IMG/VR virus record: IMGVR_UViG_3300042882_000060
Coordinates: 1-40,314 of that record
Length of the DNA: 40,314 bases
Reading direction: 5' to 3' (one strand)
Source of the DNA: a virus
Shown here: in pieces, positions 17,038 through 25,589 of the stretch
Position numbering within the stretch: the first letter of the stretch is position 1
Layout: each line of letters starts with the position of its first letter
The notes under the pieces: model-generated
Told to the model about the DNA's origin: nothing
Seen by the model: only the letters and a program-made list of their open reading frames with translations
Databases searched by the model: none
Program-made: the position numbers and the translations under genes

Positions 17038-19115
17038 TATTCAGGAATTACTTCTAGTTGGATGCTTTGATAATTGTTTTCATCAATAGCAATGATTCTA
17101 TTTCTTGATGGATTAATAATGTCACTTGCAGGGATAACATTGACCGTCATAATGTCGTTGTCATAGAAGTCATTGATGCCAATTGCTTGTGGTAATAGAG
17201 AAGTGATTACAACTTTACCGGTTGTGTAGTCAATTGTTCCTACATTTTCGTTAACGATAACTTTCTCACCGTTAGACTTATAGTAGAATGTTCTTAGAAC
17301 ACCGTTACGTGCTTCTAGAATTGCTTCAGCAGATGCTTCAGACCCACCACCATCGGTGATTTGAACTGTTGCTCTGGTATAGTTAGTTCCTTTACTTGTC
17401 ACCGTAATGCTGTAAATCTTATTACCAGCGATAGATGCAACTGCTGAGGCACCAGAACCATCACCAATAATGGTTACAGTTGGTGCTGAGTCGAAATTCA
17501 TACCAGGATTAATAATCTTGATTGAATCAATACCGGTGAATGAATCAGGAACTTCTTCGATGAATACGTTTCTATAGACCATAGCATTGTCTAGAACTGT
17601 GATATATGGATAGGTGTATAGTTTTTCAAGATAAGCACCCTTCATAAGTTTTGTATTATAATTGATATAATAGTTCTTAGACTGCAAAGTTGTCAACTGA
17701 ACACGCTTCTGCATATACACAACAATATCTGAGGCTGTGATAGACTTTTCACAGTTCTCAATGTAGTATTGTAGTCTTGACTTTTTATACTTTGCTTTGA
17801 ATGTGTTTAGTTCGTTGTTGCTATAGTTAATAATGGCCTGTCTAACGATTGCCTGGAGTTCTTCTCCGGTCTTAGTTGTTAGAGATGGATTATATGTAAC
17901 CTTACCCTGAATCATTAAGAACACATAATCAGGATCTACGATTTCAGGGATGATAGTTAGAACGTTTCTATTCTCAATTAGTGTATTCTTGATGCGTTCT
18001 TTCTCAAGATTAGAAAGAGCATAGAAGCCACGTGTCTTTAGTGATAGATAGACTTTGCCATAAACAACAGGATCATTATCTTCACCACCCCAAATAGAGA
18101 CTGAATCGATATTATCGTAGTCTTTGGTGATTAGTGATTCATAGTCGTTAACAGTTACGGCTCTGTTCTGTGCTGTGTAGTAATATGGCGCACGGAAACG
18201 AATCTTATCGATGTCTTCCTTGTCAACACCACCATATGATGTTTCTACAGTGGTAACAAGAACACTGTCTCTATAATTAGGACCGCCAATAGGATCAGTA
18301 AACTTAAACTTTGAAATGTTGTTTGAGACTGCACCAACTGTGTCGAGGTAAGTTGCAATAACAATATTACCGTCTTTTGGTCTATGACCTAGAACACCAT
18401 CACCGAAGTAGATGGTATACTTGAGTTGATCATCTTCTTCAACAAAGAATACTTTTGAATCACCAGAAATTTCTGTTAGATCAGCAGCAACCTTATATTC
18501 GATTGTGGTTGTATTAGATGACGATTCTTGAACAGTAACAACAAGACTATCAGTATCAACATTAGCGGATGGAATCTGAAAGCGTCTTGATGTATTAATC
18601 GAGTCAACTAAGAATTGTTGTGTAACAACCTGCCCCTGTTTAATGAATACATTGGCAAAGTTAAATGAGCCAGCCGACTTGTGTGCGGTATTTGAATTAA
18701 TAGTTACGAATGGGAAATTAACACCGTTCTTATCTTGTCCAACTAGTCTTGTGTATTTGTCTAGTGTGATAACGTTTGTATCACGATCTTCTGTGGTAGA
18801 TGGTGTTACGACAATGTTAACCTTAGATAATGAACCGTGTGCTGAACTAGGAACATAATTGATTAGTTTAGCATGTGAAAGGATATTGTTACGAACCTGT
18901 GCAGTATCTAGGAACGATTCATTAGCAGCCATGTTAAGATAGAAAGAGTTATAATATGTATTGTATGCAAGAACGTCCAATAGAACAGACATACCAGAAC
19001 CGTCAAAATCGTAGTCAGTGAATGTGGACTGACTACGAAGAAAGTTTTTTAGATTTTCTTTAATCTTAAAGAAGTCTAGGTCTGCAACTTGGAGTGTGGT
19101 ATTAGAAGTTGCCAT
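17037..19115 (-). CDS. 6: Baseplate wedge protein gp6
   Basis: A 692-aa counterpart of T4 gp6 (660 aa), the core wedge subunit that forms the inner ring of the baseplate. The N-terminus (LDFFKIKENLKNFLRSQ, FTDYDFDGSGMSVLLDVLAY and NTYYNSFYLNMAANESFLDT) is highly characteristic. A baseplate-J-type segment follows with VFFVEEDDQLKYTIYFGDG and RFRAPYYYTAQNRAVTVNDY. Residues about 535-610 form an insertion of two GxNFDSAPTVTIIGDGSGA-type repeats, shared in style with the neighbouring wedge proteins. The gene starts four bases after gp25 and overlaps the next gene by one base. Confidence 0.93.
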   Translation of the reverse strand: MATSNTTLQVADLDFFKIKENLKNFLRSQSTFTDYDFDGSGMSVLLDVLAYNTYYNSFYLNMAANESFLDTAQVRNNILSHAKLINYVPSSAHGSLSKVNIVVTPSTTEDRDTNVITLDKYTRLVGQDKNGVNFPFVTINSNTAHKSAGSFNFANVFIKQGQVVTQQFLVDSINTSRRFQIPSANVDTDSLVVTVQESSSNTTTIEYKVAADLTEISGDSKVFFVEEDDQLKYTIYFGDGVLGHRPKDGNIVIATYLDTVGAVSNNISKFKFTDPIGGPNYRDSVLVTTVETSYGGVDKEDIDKIRFRAPYYYTAQNRAVTVNDYESLITKDYDNIDSVSIWGGEDNDPVVYGKVYLSLKTRGFYALSNLEKERIKNTLIENRNVLTIIPEIVDPDYVFLMIQGKVTYNPSLTTKTGEELQAIVRQAIINYSNNELNTFKAKYKKSRLQYYIENCEKSITASDIVVYMQKRVQLTTLQSKNYYINYNTKLMKGAYLEKLYTYPYITVLDNAMVYRNVFIEEVPDSFTGIDSIKIINPGMNFDSAPTVTIIGDGSGASAVASIAGNKIYSITVTSKGTNYTRATVQITDGGGSEASAEAILEARNGVLRTFYYKSNGEKVIVNENVGTIDYTTGKVVITSLLPQAIGINDFYDNDIMTVNVIPASDIINPSRNRIIAIDENNYQSIQLEVIPE

Positions 19116-19119
19116 ATTA

Positions 19120-19524
19120 TTAACGAACCCTTTCTAGGAATATTGTTGTTAGGACTGGCTGCTCACGGTTCTTAATGACATACATCAGATTAACATTGAA
19201 ACCATTTCTGTCTACATCAAGATCAACTTCAACATTTAAAACAGATACTCTTGGTTCAAAGTTATTTATAACGTCTGTCACAGCAGTCTGTAGTTGATTA
19301 GCCGTAAACTGATCAGCGTTATTAAATAGTGTGTTACGAATATTTGATCCGATATATGATCTGAATGGACGATCATAATAGTTAGTGAAGATCAAGTTTC
19401 TGATTGATCTTTTAATAGCATCATCACCAGATTTAACAACCACATCACTCGTAGTAGGGTGACGCAGGAAGTCTAAATCTAAATCTGTATAGTCGGGCTG
19501 ACGATTGATAAATGACTTTGCCAT
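19120..19524 (-). CDS. 25: Baseplate wedge protein gp25 (GPW/gp25 family)
   Basis: A 134-aa member of the GPW/gp25 family, T4 gp25 being 132 aa. It has the typical pattern: an N-terminal DLDLDFLRHPTTSDVVVKSG, then DAIKRSIRNLIFTNYYDRPF and a C-terminal PRVSVLNVEVDLDVDRNGF, with the RPFRSYIGSNIR segment that includes the family's conserved arginines. In the T4 baseplate it clamps gp6 and contacts the first sheath ring. It lies just before gp6, unlike in T4 where gene 25 is elsewhere in the genome, but like the cyanophage order. A CATAAATA late-promoter-like element precedes it. Confidence 0.93.
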   Translation of the reverse strand: MAKSFINRQPDYTDLDLDFLRHPTTSDVVVKSGDDAIKRSIRNLIFTNYYDRPFRSYIGSNIRNTLFNNADQFTANQLQTAVTDVINNFEPRVSVLNVEVDLDVDRNGFNVNLMYVIKNREQPVLTTIFLERVR

Positions 19525-19546
19525 AGTAGTCCTTTTAGTATTCCTT

Positions 19547-19554
19547 TATTTATG
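19547..19554 (-). promoter_or_regulatory. Putative T4-type late promoter before gp25
   Basis: On the minus strand CATAAATA lies 22 bp upstream of the gp25 ATG, overlapping the stop of the spike gene. It is one base from the T4 late consensus TATAAATA and the same octamer as before gp8. An AAAGGA ribosome binding site lies between it and the ATG. Suggestive rather than proven. Confidence 0.4.
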
Positions 19555-20461
19555 CCAGTTTACCGATAGACGCTGCATCTGACGAAGCCACTTGTGGATT
19601 GGCAGAAGGTGTTGTCGTTGGTGCACCAGGCTTTGCAGCATTGCTAGCCGTCTGGGCTCCTTCTTGCATACGAATCTCTGCTGCTTGTATTTTCTTTTGT
19701 CCGCTGAAATTCATATGACTATCTGTTCCGCTAATCTTAACTGCACCAGATGAATTGATATCTAGACTTGCTGATTTAATTAGAGTGCCTTGACTAGACG
19801 TTACATCAACTGATCCTGCTCTTGCTTCCATCTTAACAGTCTTTGCGCTTTGTGCTAATTGTGAATTGGTGAATAGAGATAGTTGTTTCTCTGAGCCAAG
19901 ATTAAGCGAACCTTTAGAAGAAGCAATAGTGGCATCTTCTCCAGCAGCCATAGCATATGACTTAGCAACCTGTCTTGATTCGCTACCAGCAACCTTGGTT
20001 GTTCTGTTACCACCAATAGCAACGTCCATATTGTTGCGAATAACTGCATTATGACTATCTGCGGTAACATTGTAAGCACCGGTGACTGTCATATTAACAT
20101 CACCATGAACAGTCTTATTATAATCACCATACACCATCATTGACCCATGACCTTTAACTGTAAGATCATGTGCACCAGTGACAGTCATTCTATTTTCACC
20201 AAAGATAATATCATATTTACCATGATGTGCAGTTACTTGAACAGAACCATCTGGTAGAAATTGAAATGCTGATCCGCTTCTATGTTGAATAGTCATACTC
20301 TCTGAACCAGGAGTATCATCGACCATCATAGGTATATTACCAGAGCGTGTCTTGGTGATTAATTGATTGGGGTACTTACCAGCGTTTTTCTTGGTACGAG
20401 GATCTTTCGCTGATGACCACTTTTGTGGTGTTTCTTTTTTAGGGTTATCGTGTTCTGCCAT
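19550..20461 (-). CDS. Spike beta-helix protein (separate gp5 C-terminal domain)
   Basis: A 303-aa protein resembling only the C-terminal needle of T4 gp5. After RSGNIPMMVDDTPGSESMT and IQHRSGSAFQFLPDGSVQVT, residues about 85-235 are eight-residue-type repeats with G at regular spacing (NRMTVTGAHDLTVKGHGSMM, YNKTVHGDVNMTVTGAYNVT). These are expected to form an intertwined trimeric beta-helix. The C-terminal 60 residues are A/S/P-rich and probably disordered. No OB-fold and no lysozyme domain is present; an OB-type segment is in the preceding gene. Role: membrane-piercing central spike under the baseplate hub, by family knowledge. Confidence 0.82.
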   Translation of the reverse strand: MAEHDNPKKETPQKWSSAKDPRTKKNAGKYPNQLITKTRSGNIPMMVDDTPGSESMTIQHRSGSAFQFLPDGSVQVTAHHGKYDIIFGENRMTVTGAHDLTVKGHGSMMVYGDYNKTVHGDVNMTVTGAYNVTADSHNAVIRNNMDVAIGGNRTTKVAGSESRQVAKSYAMAAGEDATIASSKGSLNLGSEKQLSLFTNSQLAQSAKTVKMEARAGSVDVTSSQGTLIKSASLDINSSGAVKISGTDSHMNFSGQKKIQAAEIRMQEGAQTASNAAKPGAPTTTPSANPQVASSDAASIGKLA

Positions 20462-20470
20462 TATATCCTC

Positions 20471-21787
20471 TTACGACATAAACTTAGAAAGTGGATTGCC
20501 ACCTTGAATTGTTTGCATAACTATACTCTTTAAATCAACATCTTTATTCATGCCTTCCATCAACTGTTTCATTTGTCCTTCAGCATTTGGTGGTAGACGC
20601 TTCATCATATCCATTAGATTAGATATCTTATCACCAAACATATTCTGTCCGCTGCCAGAGCCAGGATTAGAAGATGGATTGCTAAGATTGTTACTCATAT
20701 TCTGCTGTGGTGTTGTATTAGAATATTCAGTCTGAATATCACCAGTTGCAGTAATAATAGTATTAGCATTACCCCAGACAGTATTTGATGTAATAACTGT
20801 ATTGGCTAATTTATCTAAGCCAAACAATGTTTCATCATGCTGCAAACGATTAAGAACTTCCATCAAATCTGCTAGACAGGTAACCTGACTGAGTAGTTCC
20901 GCAGCATTATCTAGATATGTTTCATCATGAACACGGAACATTGTGGTAAATGCAGAATGTGTTGAATTTGCATCAAGCCCCTGTGACATTGTAGCAATAC
21001 TAGTCAAGGCATCTTGCATTTGTGGGGATAGGTTTTCTTGGATTTGATCCATTCTGTTATAAGAGAGGCTAGTCTGTAACCCTTGTTGACCCTGGGCACC
21101 ACCTGCTGCACCACCTCCACCCATGTTACCCATGAGACCTTGAAACATACCACCAAGAGACATGACAGACCCTGGCAAGTTATTCATCATATCCCCTGTT
21201 AGGAGATTAGAGAATTGTTGTTTAGCAGTAGGAACGTTAGTGACTTCGGGTAATTTATAACCAGTTGTTTCGAACATAGAGCCGTGAGAAGGAGTTCCCT
21301 TTAGTAGTGAGTGCTTATGCTTCTTACCTTTTTCTTTAATCTTTTTGACCTTGGCACCCTTTTCAACGGTCTCCTCGATATCTGGTGGAATATTAACACC
21401 AGTCTCACGATCAAATAGTTCTTGAAAGTATTGAGCACCTAATAGATTCTTACCACCACCTTGGCTGCCCTTGTCATAATTAACAATATCATTAGCCTGA
21501 CCAAGAATAACACCACCACTCTGTCCAGGATACTTGAGAAAATATACAAGCGCACCAGGATCCATTACACCTTGAAACGATTGCTGACCTAATGCAGTTG
21601 GTGAGTGCATTAATGGTGAGAACGCTAGATGTTCTTGTTTAACACCTTCTGGGTCCATTGTAGAAGGTAGAATAACTTTTTGATTACCTGAATGATCTTT
21701 GGGATGATCACCATCTCCTTGTGGATCACCACCAGAAGCGATGACACCTAATTCGATTAAGCCTAGAGGATTATTACTAATGCCCAT
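20471..21787 (-). CDS. Baseplate hub/spike protein with OB-like N-terminal domain
   Basis: A 438-aa protein. Residues about 35-110 (LPSTMDPEGVKQEHLAFSPL, MDPGALVYFLKYPGQSGGVI and LGQANDIVNY) look like the OB-fold of gp5/VgrG proteins, which joins the hub to the spike. The middle has a lysine-rich stretch (KGAKVKKIKEKGKKHKH) and a glycine-rich linker (GNMGGGGAAGGAQGQQG). The C-terminal half is helical, ending in NLMDMMKRLPPNAEGQMKQL. It lies between the gp27-like hub and the beta-helix gene, which fits a split gp5. The function of the C-terminal half is unknown. The start overlaps the upstream stop by one base. Confidence 0.65.
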   Translation of the reverse strand: MGISNNPLGLIELGVIASGGDPQGDGDHPKDHSGNQKVILPSTMDPEGVKQEHLAFSPLMHSPTALGQQSFQGVMDPGALVYFLKYPGQSGGVILGQANDIVNYDKGSQGGGKNLLGAQYFQELFDRETGVNIPPDIEETVEKGAKVKKIKEKGKKHKHSLLKGTPSHGSMFETTGYKLPEVTNVPTAKQQFSNLLTGDMMNNLPGSVMSLGGMFQGLMGNMGGGGAAGGAQGQQGLQTSLSYNRMDQIQENLSPQMQDALTSIATMSQGLDANSTHSAFTTMFRVHDETYLDNAAELLSQVTCLADLMEVLNRLQHDETLFGLDKLANTVITSNTVWGNANTIITATGDIQTEYSNTTPQQNMSNNLSNPSSNPGSGSGQNMFGDKISNLMDMMKRLPPNAEGQMKQLMEGMNKDVDLKSIVMQTIQGGNPLSKFMS

Positions 21788-22992
21788 TATACTTCACCTC
21801 CACCAGCAGTTTGAGCAACGCATTCCATATTAGTAACAGAGAAGCCGCCGAGTTTAATATCGTGAACAAGAGCAGCAATAAGATATTTACCGCTACCATA
21901 TACAAGTTCACCACTTGTTGATTTAGAATTGATCCATTTTAGTTCTATCATCTTGCCAGCGTGTAAGTCTAGATTGCAGGGAACAGTAATTCTTAGAGCC
22001 ATCTTGTCTTTATCTAATAGACTCATTCTAGCCTGACGCTTTAATAGATGGCTTTCAGTATCTAAGTTACAACTGTTTCTGTCTTCCGCTGTTGACTCAT
22101 TAGAGAAGCCTTGCTTGTAATTATACTGACCGATACCGCAGTCACAATCTTGTGTGCCACCACGTTGTGTAAAGATTTTGTGCACCATATCCATAAAGGC
22201 ACCACTGTTCTGGTCTTTACCTTTATCATCGACACCGTTTAGAATATCTGTTAGATAATCAAAGTCACAGGGGAACGAAAAGTTAATAGCATAGTCATTA
22301 TTGGCATATCCAGTTTCATTTTCAATATCGACTTGCTGATATTTCTTAATCACACTACCCTGAGTCATTTTCTTTAATGAGGTAAAATAATGCTTACCAC
22401 CATCTTCGTATGTCATGAAATGCACAAATGATGGATCATCACCATCTAATGCTACGCTTGCTTGTTGTGCAATTACCTGGTAGGGGTGAATGTTCTCTGC
22501 AATATAATCTCTAGCAGGATCAGCAGAATCAACTTGCTTTTCGTTTGCTTCAACACAATGACCCAATACATGCTCAACAATCTCGGAAGGTCTGGTGCAT
22601 TTCCATGATTTAGATACAAGACACTTGGCATCCAACAATAGTGTTTCATCACAGGCATGAATAACAAATTCTTCAGTCTGACCTACGTTTGTTGGCATGA
22701 ACTTTCTGTCTGCCATTCTATAGACTTTTTGATTAACGCTTAGTGTAGTATTATTAGATTTGAGAGTGAACTTGATGCCACTATTCTTCCACTGATCAAA
22801 GTCTTTACCGGGAGGATTGTATATCAATGATTGCAACTTAACCGCAGTCTGTGGACTTTGTGTCGTAAGACTTTCGATCATTAGAATTTCTTTAATCATA
22901 ACTCCTTCAAGATTTGATGGTGGTCCATCGATATCGAATGCCTCGACGCTGACTATACCATGTTCTTGGAGTATATTAAAATTTTCTGCCAT
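21787..22992 (-). CDS. Baseplate hub protein, gp27-like
   Basis: A 401-aa protein counted from the ATG at 22992, one base after the gp53 stop. A GTG at 23028 would extend it 12 residues into gp53 and is less likely. The pattern of an N-terminal beta domain (VEAFDIDGPPSNLEGVMIKE), IHPYQVIAQQASVALDGDDP with FVHFMTYEDGGKHYFTSLKK, and a C-terminal VPCNLDLHAGKMIELKW with GSGKYLIAALVHDIKLGGF is the gp27/gpD/VgrG-type hub fold. The last segment is the typical closing barrel. In the baseplate this trimer caps the spike and bridges three- and six-fold symmetry. The downstream OB and beta-helix genes support the assignment. Confidence 0.8.
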   Translation of the reverse strand: MAENFNILQEHGIVSVEAFDIDGPPSNLEGVMIKEILMIESLTTQSPQTAVKLQSLIYNPPGKDFDQWKNSGIKFTLKSNNTTLSVNQKVYRMADRKFMPTNVGQTEEFVIHACDETLLLDAKCLVSKSWKCTRPSEIVEHVLGHCVEANEKQVDSADPARDYIAENIHPYQVIAQQASVALDGDDPSFVHFMTYEDGGKHYFTSLKKMTQGSVIKKYQQVDIENETGYANNDYAINFSFPCDFDYLTDILNGVDDKGKDQNSGAFMDMVHKIFTQRGGTQDCDCGIGQYNYKQGFSNESTAEDRNSCNLDTESHLLKRQARMSLLDKDKMALRITVPCNLDLHAGKMIELKWINSKSTSGELVYGSGKYLIAALVHDIKLGGFSVTNMECVAQTAGGGEV

Positions 22993-22993
22993 G

Positions 22994-23716
22994 TTACTTT
23001 GCGAATCTTCTGAATGATGGATATGCACCAGTTAGAATGTTAAACTCGTCCATTATCTTAGAGTGATATTCTTTTTTGATTACCTTAATCAAACGTCTAT
23101 CTTCATTTAGTTGGTGTTCATAGTCATATGCATATACAATCTCACCACTAGTGGTAACTGTTATTGTCTTACCTTCGAAGTCAAATGTTTCCACAGATTG
23201 AACTGCTGCTAAAGAACCAGGGTCACCGAAATGTGGGTTATAATAGTTATAGGGAACATCTAGATTGTTATCAGTAAGTTTAGTACCATTAACTTCGAAT
23301 CTTGTTTCTGTCACTACATTATCTGGCTGCAACTCTCTTGTTACTACCATATTGTAGTGATGCACCAATGTTTCTGCGGCCTCGACTGATCCATACTTAT
23401 CGATCAGATAGGTATTAAATGCGTCATAGTTAAGCGGCCACTCAAACTGCGGATCAATGATCTGATTAGCAATAAGAACCATCCAACCAGCACCCGCATC
23501 ACCATAAACTTTCTCTGCGACAATCTCTGGTGTTTCACCATCTTCTACTTCAACCACATAATATGAATTGATGTTATTCAATACTTCCCGAATAACACGG
23601 ACACGAAAGAAGATATTGGTAACAGTCTCATAATTGGGGTCAAGCAATGAACGTGTAGGATCATACTTGATCTTAGGTAACTTATCGAAATATGAATTGT
23701 ATGTTAATAATGCCAT
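22994..23716 (-). CDS. 53: Baseplate wedge protein gp53
   Basis: A 240-aa counterpart of T4 gp53 (196 aa), the wedge subunit that locks neighbouring wedges together. Typical features are an N-terminal SYFDKLPKIKYD and then YYVVEVEDGETPEIVAEKVY with GDAGAGWMVLIANQIIDPQF, where a LysM-like helix-strand segment is followed by the conserved 'W..LI.N.I.DP..EWPL' motif. The C-terminal part (YAYDYEHQLNEDRRLIKVIK) is also family-typical. It starts five bases after the upstream gene. Confidence 0.9.
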   Translation of the reverse strand: MALLTYNSYFDKLPKIKYDPTRSLLDPNYETVTNIFFRVRVIREVLNNINSYYVVEVEDGETPEIVAEKVYGDAGAGWMVLIANQIIDPQFEWPLNYDAFNTYLIDKYGSVEAAETLVHHYNMVVTRELQPDNVVTETRFEVNGTKLTDNNLDVPYNYYNPHFGDPGSLAAVQSVETFDFEGKTITVTTSGEIVYAYDYEHQLNEDRRLIKVIKKEYHSKIMDEFNILTGAYPSFRRFAK

Positions 23717-23720
23717 TGCT

Positions 23721-24245
23721 TTATTGGTTAAATACCCAATCCTCTACTGGAAGTTGAATTGCCATATTAAATTCGCTGGGATACACCTCAATAAACTTTG
23801 ATCGAACCTGAGTAAACACGTATCTATGCACACAGGGCATTGCTAACTTCTCTAAACTTGAAAATGCTTTAAGCATATCATAATCAATCATAATCTTTGT
23901 TTGATCGTCGATGACCGCTTCACTTTTAAATCGTAGTAGCATCTCTAGCAATGCTGCTCTGCCACCACTGTTTAGATAGTGAAGATTGATTCCTAAGAAC
24001 CCGTTGCTATATCTTTCAATAGGTATACACATTGGGAACTTGTCATACTTAGGCAGATATGATCTACCAATCGGATTATACTTAAAGAAATACATACGAC
24101 CTAGCATTGCAGTAGAACGACCACGCATGTCATTTGACATAACGATCTTTCTAACTGTCTTTGGGTCTTTTGTTTCGGCTGCTTTCTCAAACAACCACTT
24201 CTGCATCTCTGCGGAAGTATATTTCTTTTTGCCTTCGTCTGCCAT
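23721..24245 (-). CDS. Conserved T4-like virion-cluster protein of unknown function
   Basis: A 174-aa protein located between gp4 and gp53. The block MYFFKYNPIGRSYLPKYDKF, PMCIPIERYSNGFLGINLHY and LNSGGRAALLEMLL is a recognisable phage family motif: an aromatic-rich strand pair followed by 'GF.G.N.HYL....R..LL'. It occurs in T4-like genomes next to head-completion and baseplate genes. No catalytic motif, signal or membrane segment is seen. A role in head or tail completion is inferred only from position. It could be a distant counterpart of a T4 neck or head-completion factor. Confidence 0.75.
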   Translation of the reverse strand: MADEGKKKYTSAEMQKWLFEKAAETKDPKTVRKIVMSNDMRGRSTAMLGRMYFFKYNPIGRSYLPKYDKFPMCIPIERYSNGFLGINLHYLNSGGRAALLEMLLRFKSEAVIDDQTKIMIDYDMLKAFSSLEKLAMPCVHRYVFTQVRSKFIEVYPSEFNMAIQLPVEDWVFNQ

Positions 24246-24249
24246 ATGA

Positions 24250-24705
24250 CTATTTATTCTTCTTATTAAACAGTTCTTTTTCGGTTATCAGTTTAAATTC
24301 CCACCCCTTGTGCTGACAATATTTAGATGCAGCATCCCACTTGGCTTGATTCACACCATATGTCATAACCTCATTGAGAAACCTTTTAGTTTGTCTCTGT
24401 GGCTTCTTAGGTACTTGTGTCTGTGCAATAGGCTTAACCTCTAGTAGCATCACCTTAACAGAACCATCTGGTGCTCGTGCTTCAACATAAAAGTCAGGGA
24501 AATATCTATGAACTTTATTATCAACAGGAGACACATAAGGTATAATAATCTCCTCAGATGACCAAGATATAACATTAATATTATCATCTAGTGAATCCAT
24601 TACTCGTTTCTCCCAACCGGAGCGATAGACTATATTGTTTGCATCACCACGATACTTGGAGGGGTTCTTCGGTCTGAAAAAACCCTGTTTGAAATTAGTT
24701 GCCAT
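24250..24705 (-). CDS. 4: Head completion protein gp4
   Basis: A 151-aa counterpart of T4 gp4 (150 aa). Matches to T4 are clear: NPSKYRGDANNIVYRSGWEK (T4 ISKYRGDPKKITYRSNWEK), VISWSSEEIIIPYVSPVDNK (T4 IIAWGSETAVIPYFCNAEGK), HRYFPDFYV, LLEVKP (T4 FIEIKP), TKRFLNEVMTYGVNQAKWDA (T4 KKRFMNEIYTYSVNTDKW) and GWEFKLITEKEL. The D..(x)n..E-x-K layout (PDFYV...LLEVKP) is that of an endonuclease-like fold, consistent with the family. It acts at the portal vertex after DNA packaging. It is divergent from the plus-strand tail operon. Confidence 0.93.
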   Translation of the reverse strand: MATNFKQGFFRPKNPSKYRGDANNIVYRSGWEKRVMDSLDDNINVISWSSEEIIIPYVSPVDNKVHRYFPDFYVEARAPDGSVKVMLLEVKPIAQTQVPKKPQRQTKRFLNEVMTYGVNQAKWDAASKYCQHKGWEFKLITEKELFNKKNK

Positions 24706-24753
24706 TATATACCTCTGCTAAATATATGTAGCATACTTTTATAGAGGAAACAA
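24706..24753. promoter_or_regulatory. Divergent promoter region between gp4 and gp48
   Basis: This 48-bp gap separates the two opposing late operons and must contain or follow the start signals for both. On the minus strand CTATAAAAG at 24736-24744 resembles the TATAAATA late element and is followed by TATGC, the same downstream pentamer context as the tmRNA promoter (CTATAAATAGTATGC). On the plus strand CTAAATAT at 24718-24725 is a weaker candidate for gp48, which has a GAGGAAA ribosome binding site. No -35-like elements stand out. Confidence 0.45.
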
Positions 24754-25587
24754 ATGAAATCAACTTGGGCAGATACGTTTAACACAATGTTTGGTGCGGC
24801 ATCAGATAGTGTATCAGGTGCTATCAATAGGGTTACCGATACAGTATCAGCAGCAGCGAGAGATAAAGCCGTTGCGTTTCTTGAAAGTGCTGGTGGTGAG
24901 AAACAGTATCCATATGATGAAAATAGATTCCCTGAGGATCTTGGTGATGATCAAACGGGACATTATCTAAGAATATCCGTCTATACAGGTGGTGCACAAG
25001 CAACAGGTTCTCTCGGACTTAACCCACCAAACTATAACGCATATACAGCATATCTGTTTATTCCTGGTGCGGCACCGGGTGAACAAATGCCATTGATCTA
25101 TGATATGAACCATAACTTTACTGATATTAGATTGACAAACATTATCAATGACAGTCTGTTAGGTGTCACCGCTTCACTAGCAACCAGAAGGGCAATTAAC
25201 CCAATGGTTCAGGTTCTCTATAGAAGCAGCAATCTAAGACAGTTTGATTTCTCTTTTCTCATGGTACCACGTAACGAGAAAGAGTCACAGTCTATTGAGA
25301 ATATTGTCAAGAATATTAGAGCATATGCAGCACCAGAGTTTTCAGGACCAGCAGTAATCGCACCAGCAGAATTTCATTTCTCAATTTGGAACAAAGACAC
25401 AAGATATCCTAACACACATATACCACTTATTGAAAGATGTGTTATCAGTAAGGTGCAAGCAAACTTTGCACCACCAGGAACATTCTCTACCTTTAGAAAT
25501 GGTTACCCAGTCTCATGCTTACTCACATTCTCTGCCACTGAAGTCAGACTCATTGACAGAAGAATGATTAAGGATCAAGGTTTCTAA
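24754..25587 (+). CDS. 48: Baseplate tail-tube cap/initiator protein gp48
   Basis: A 277-aa protein assigned to the gp48 family, the protein that sits on the hub and starts the tail tube. Motifs of the cyanophage-type family are LVPRNEKESQSIENIVKNIR-like (here MVPRNEKESQSIENIVKNIR), YAAPEF, the PAEFHFSIWN strand and IPLIERCVISKVQANFAPPG with TFRNGYPVSCLLTFSATEV at the C-terminus. T4 gp48 is 364 aa, so this version is shorter. It is first in a plus-strand operon followed directly by gp54-like and gp26 genes, in agreement with T4, where 48 and 54 are adjacent. Confidence 0.85.
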   Translation: MKSTWADTFNTMFGAASDSVSGAINRVTDTVSAAARDKAVAFLESAGGEKQYPYDENRFPEDLGDDQTGHYLRISVYTGGAQATGSLGLNPPNYNAYTAYLFIPGAAPGEQMPLIYDMNHNFTDIRLTNIINDSLLGVTASLATRRAINPMVQVLYRSSNLRQFDFSFLMVPRNEKESQSIENIVKNIRAYAAPEFSGPAVIAPAEFHFSIWNKDTRYPNTHIPLIERCVISKVQANFAPPGTFSTFRNGYPVSCLLTFSATEVRLIDRRMIKDQGF

Positions 25588-25589
25588 TA

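Noticed and set aside
21787-23028. GTG start for the hub protein at 23028
   Set aside because: It would overlap gp53 by 35 nt; the ATG at 22992 lies one base after the gp53 stop and fits the compact layout.
24246-24256. AATAAATAG as a late promoter before the 174-aa gene
   Set aside because: It is part of the gp4 stop region and only about 4 bp from the ATG, too close for a start site and ribosome binding site.
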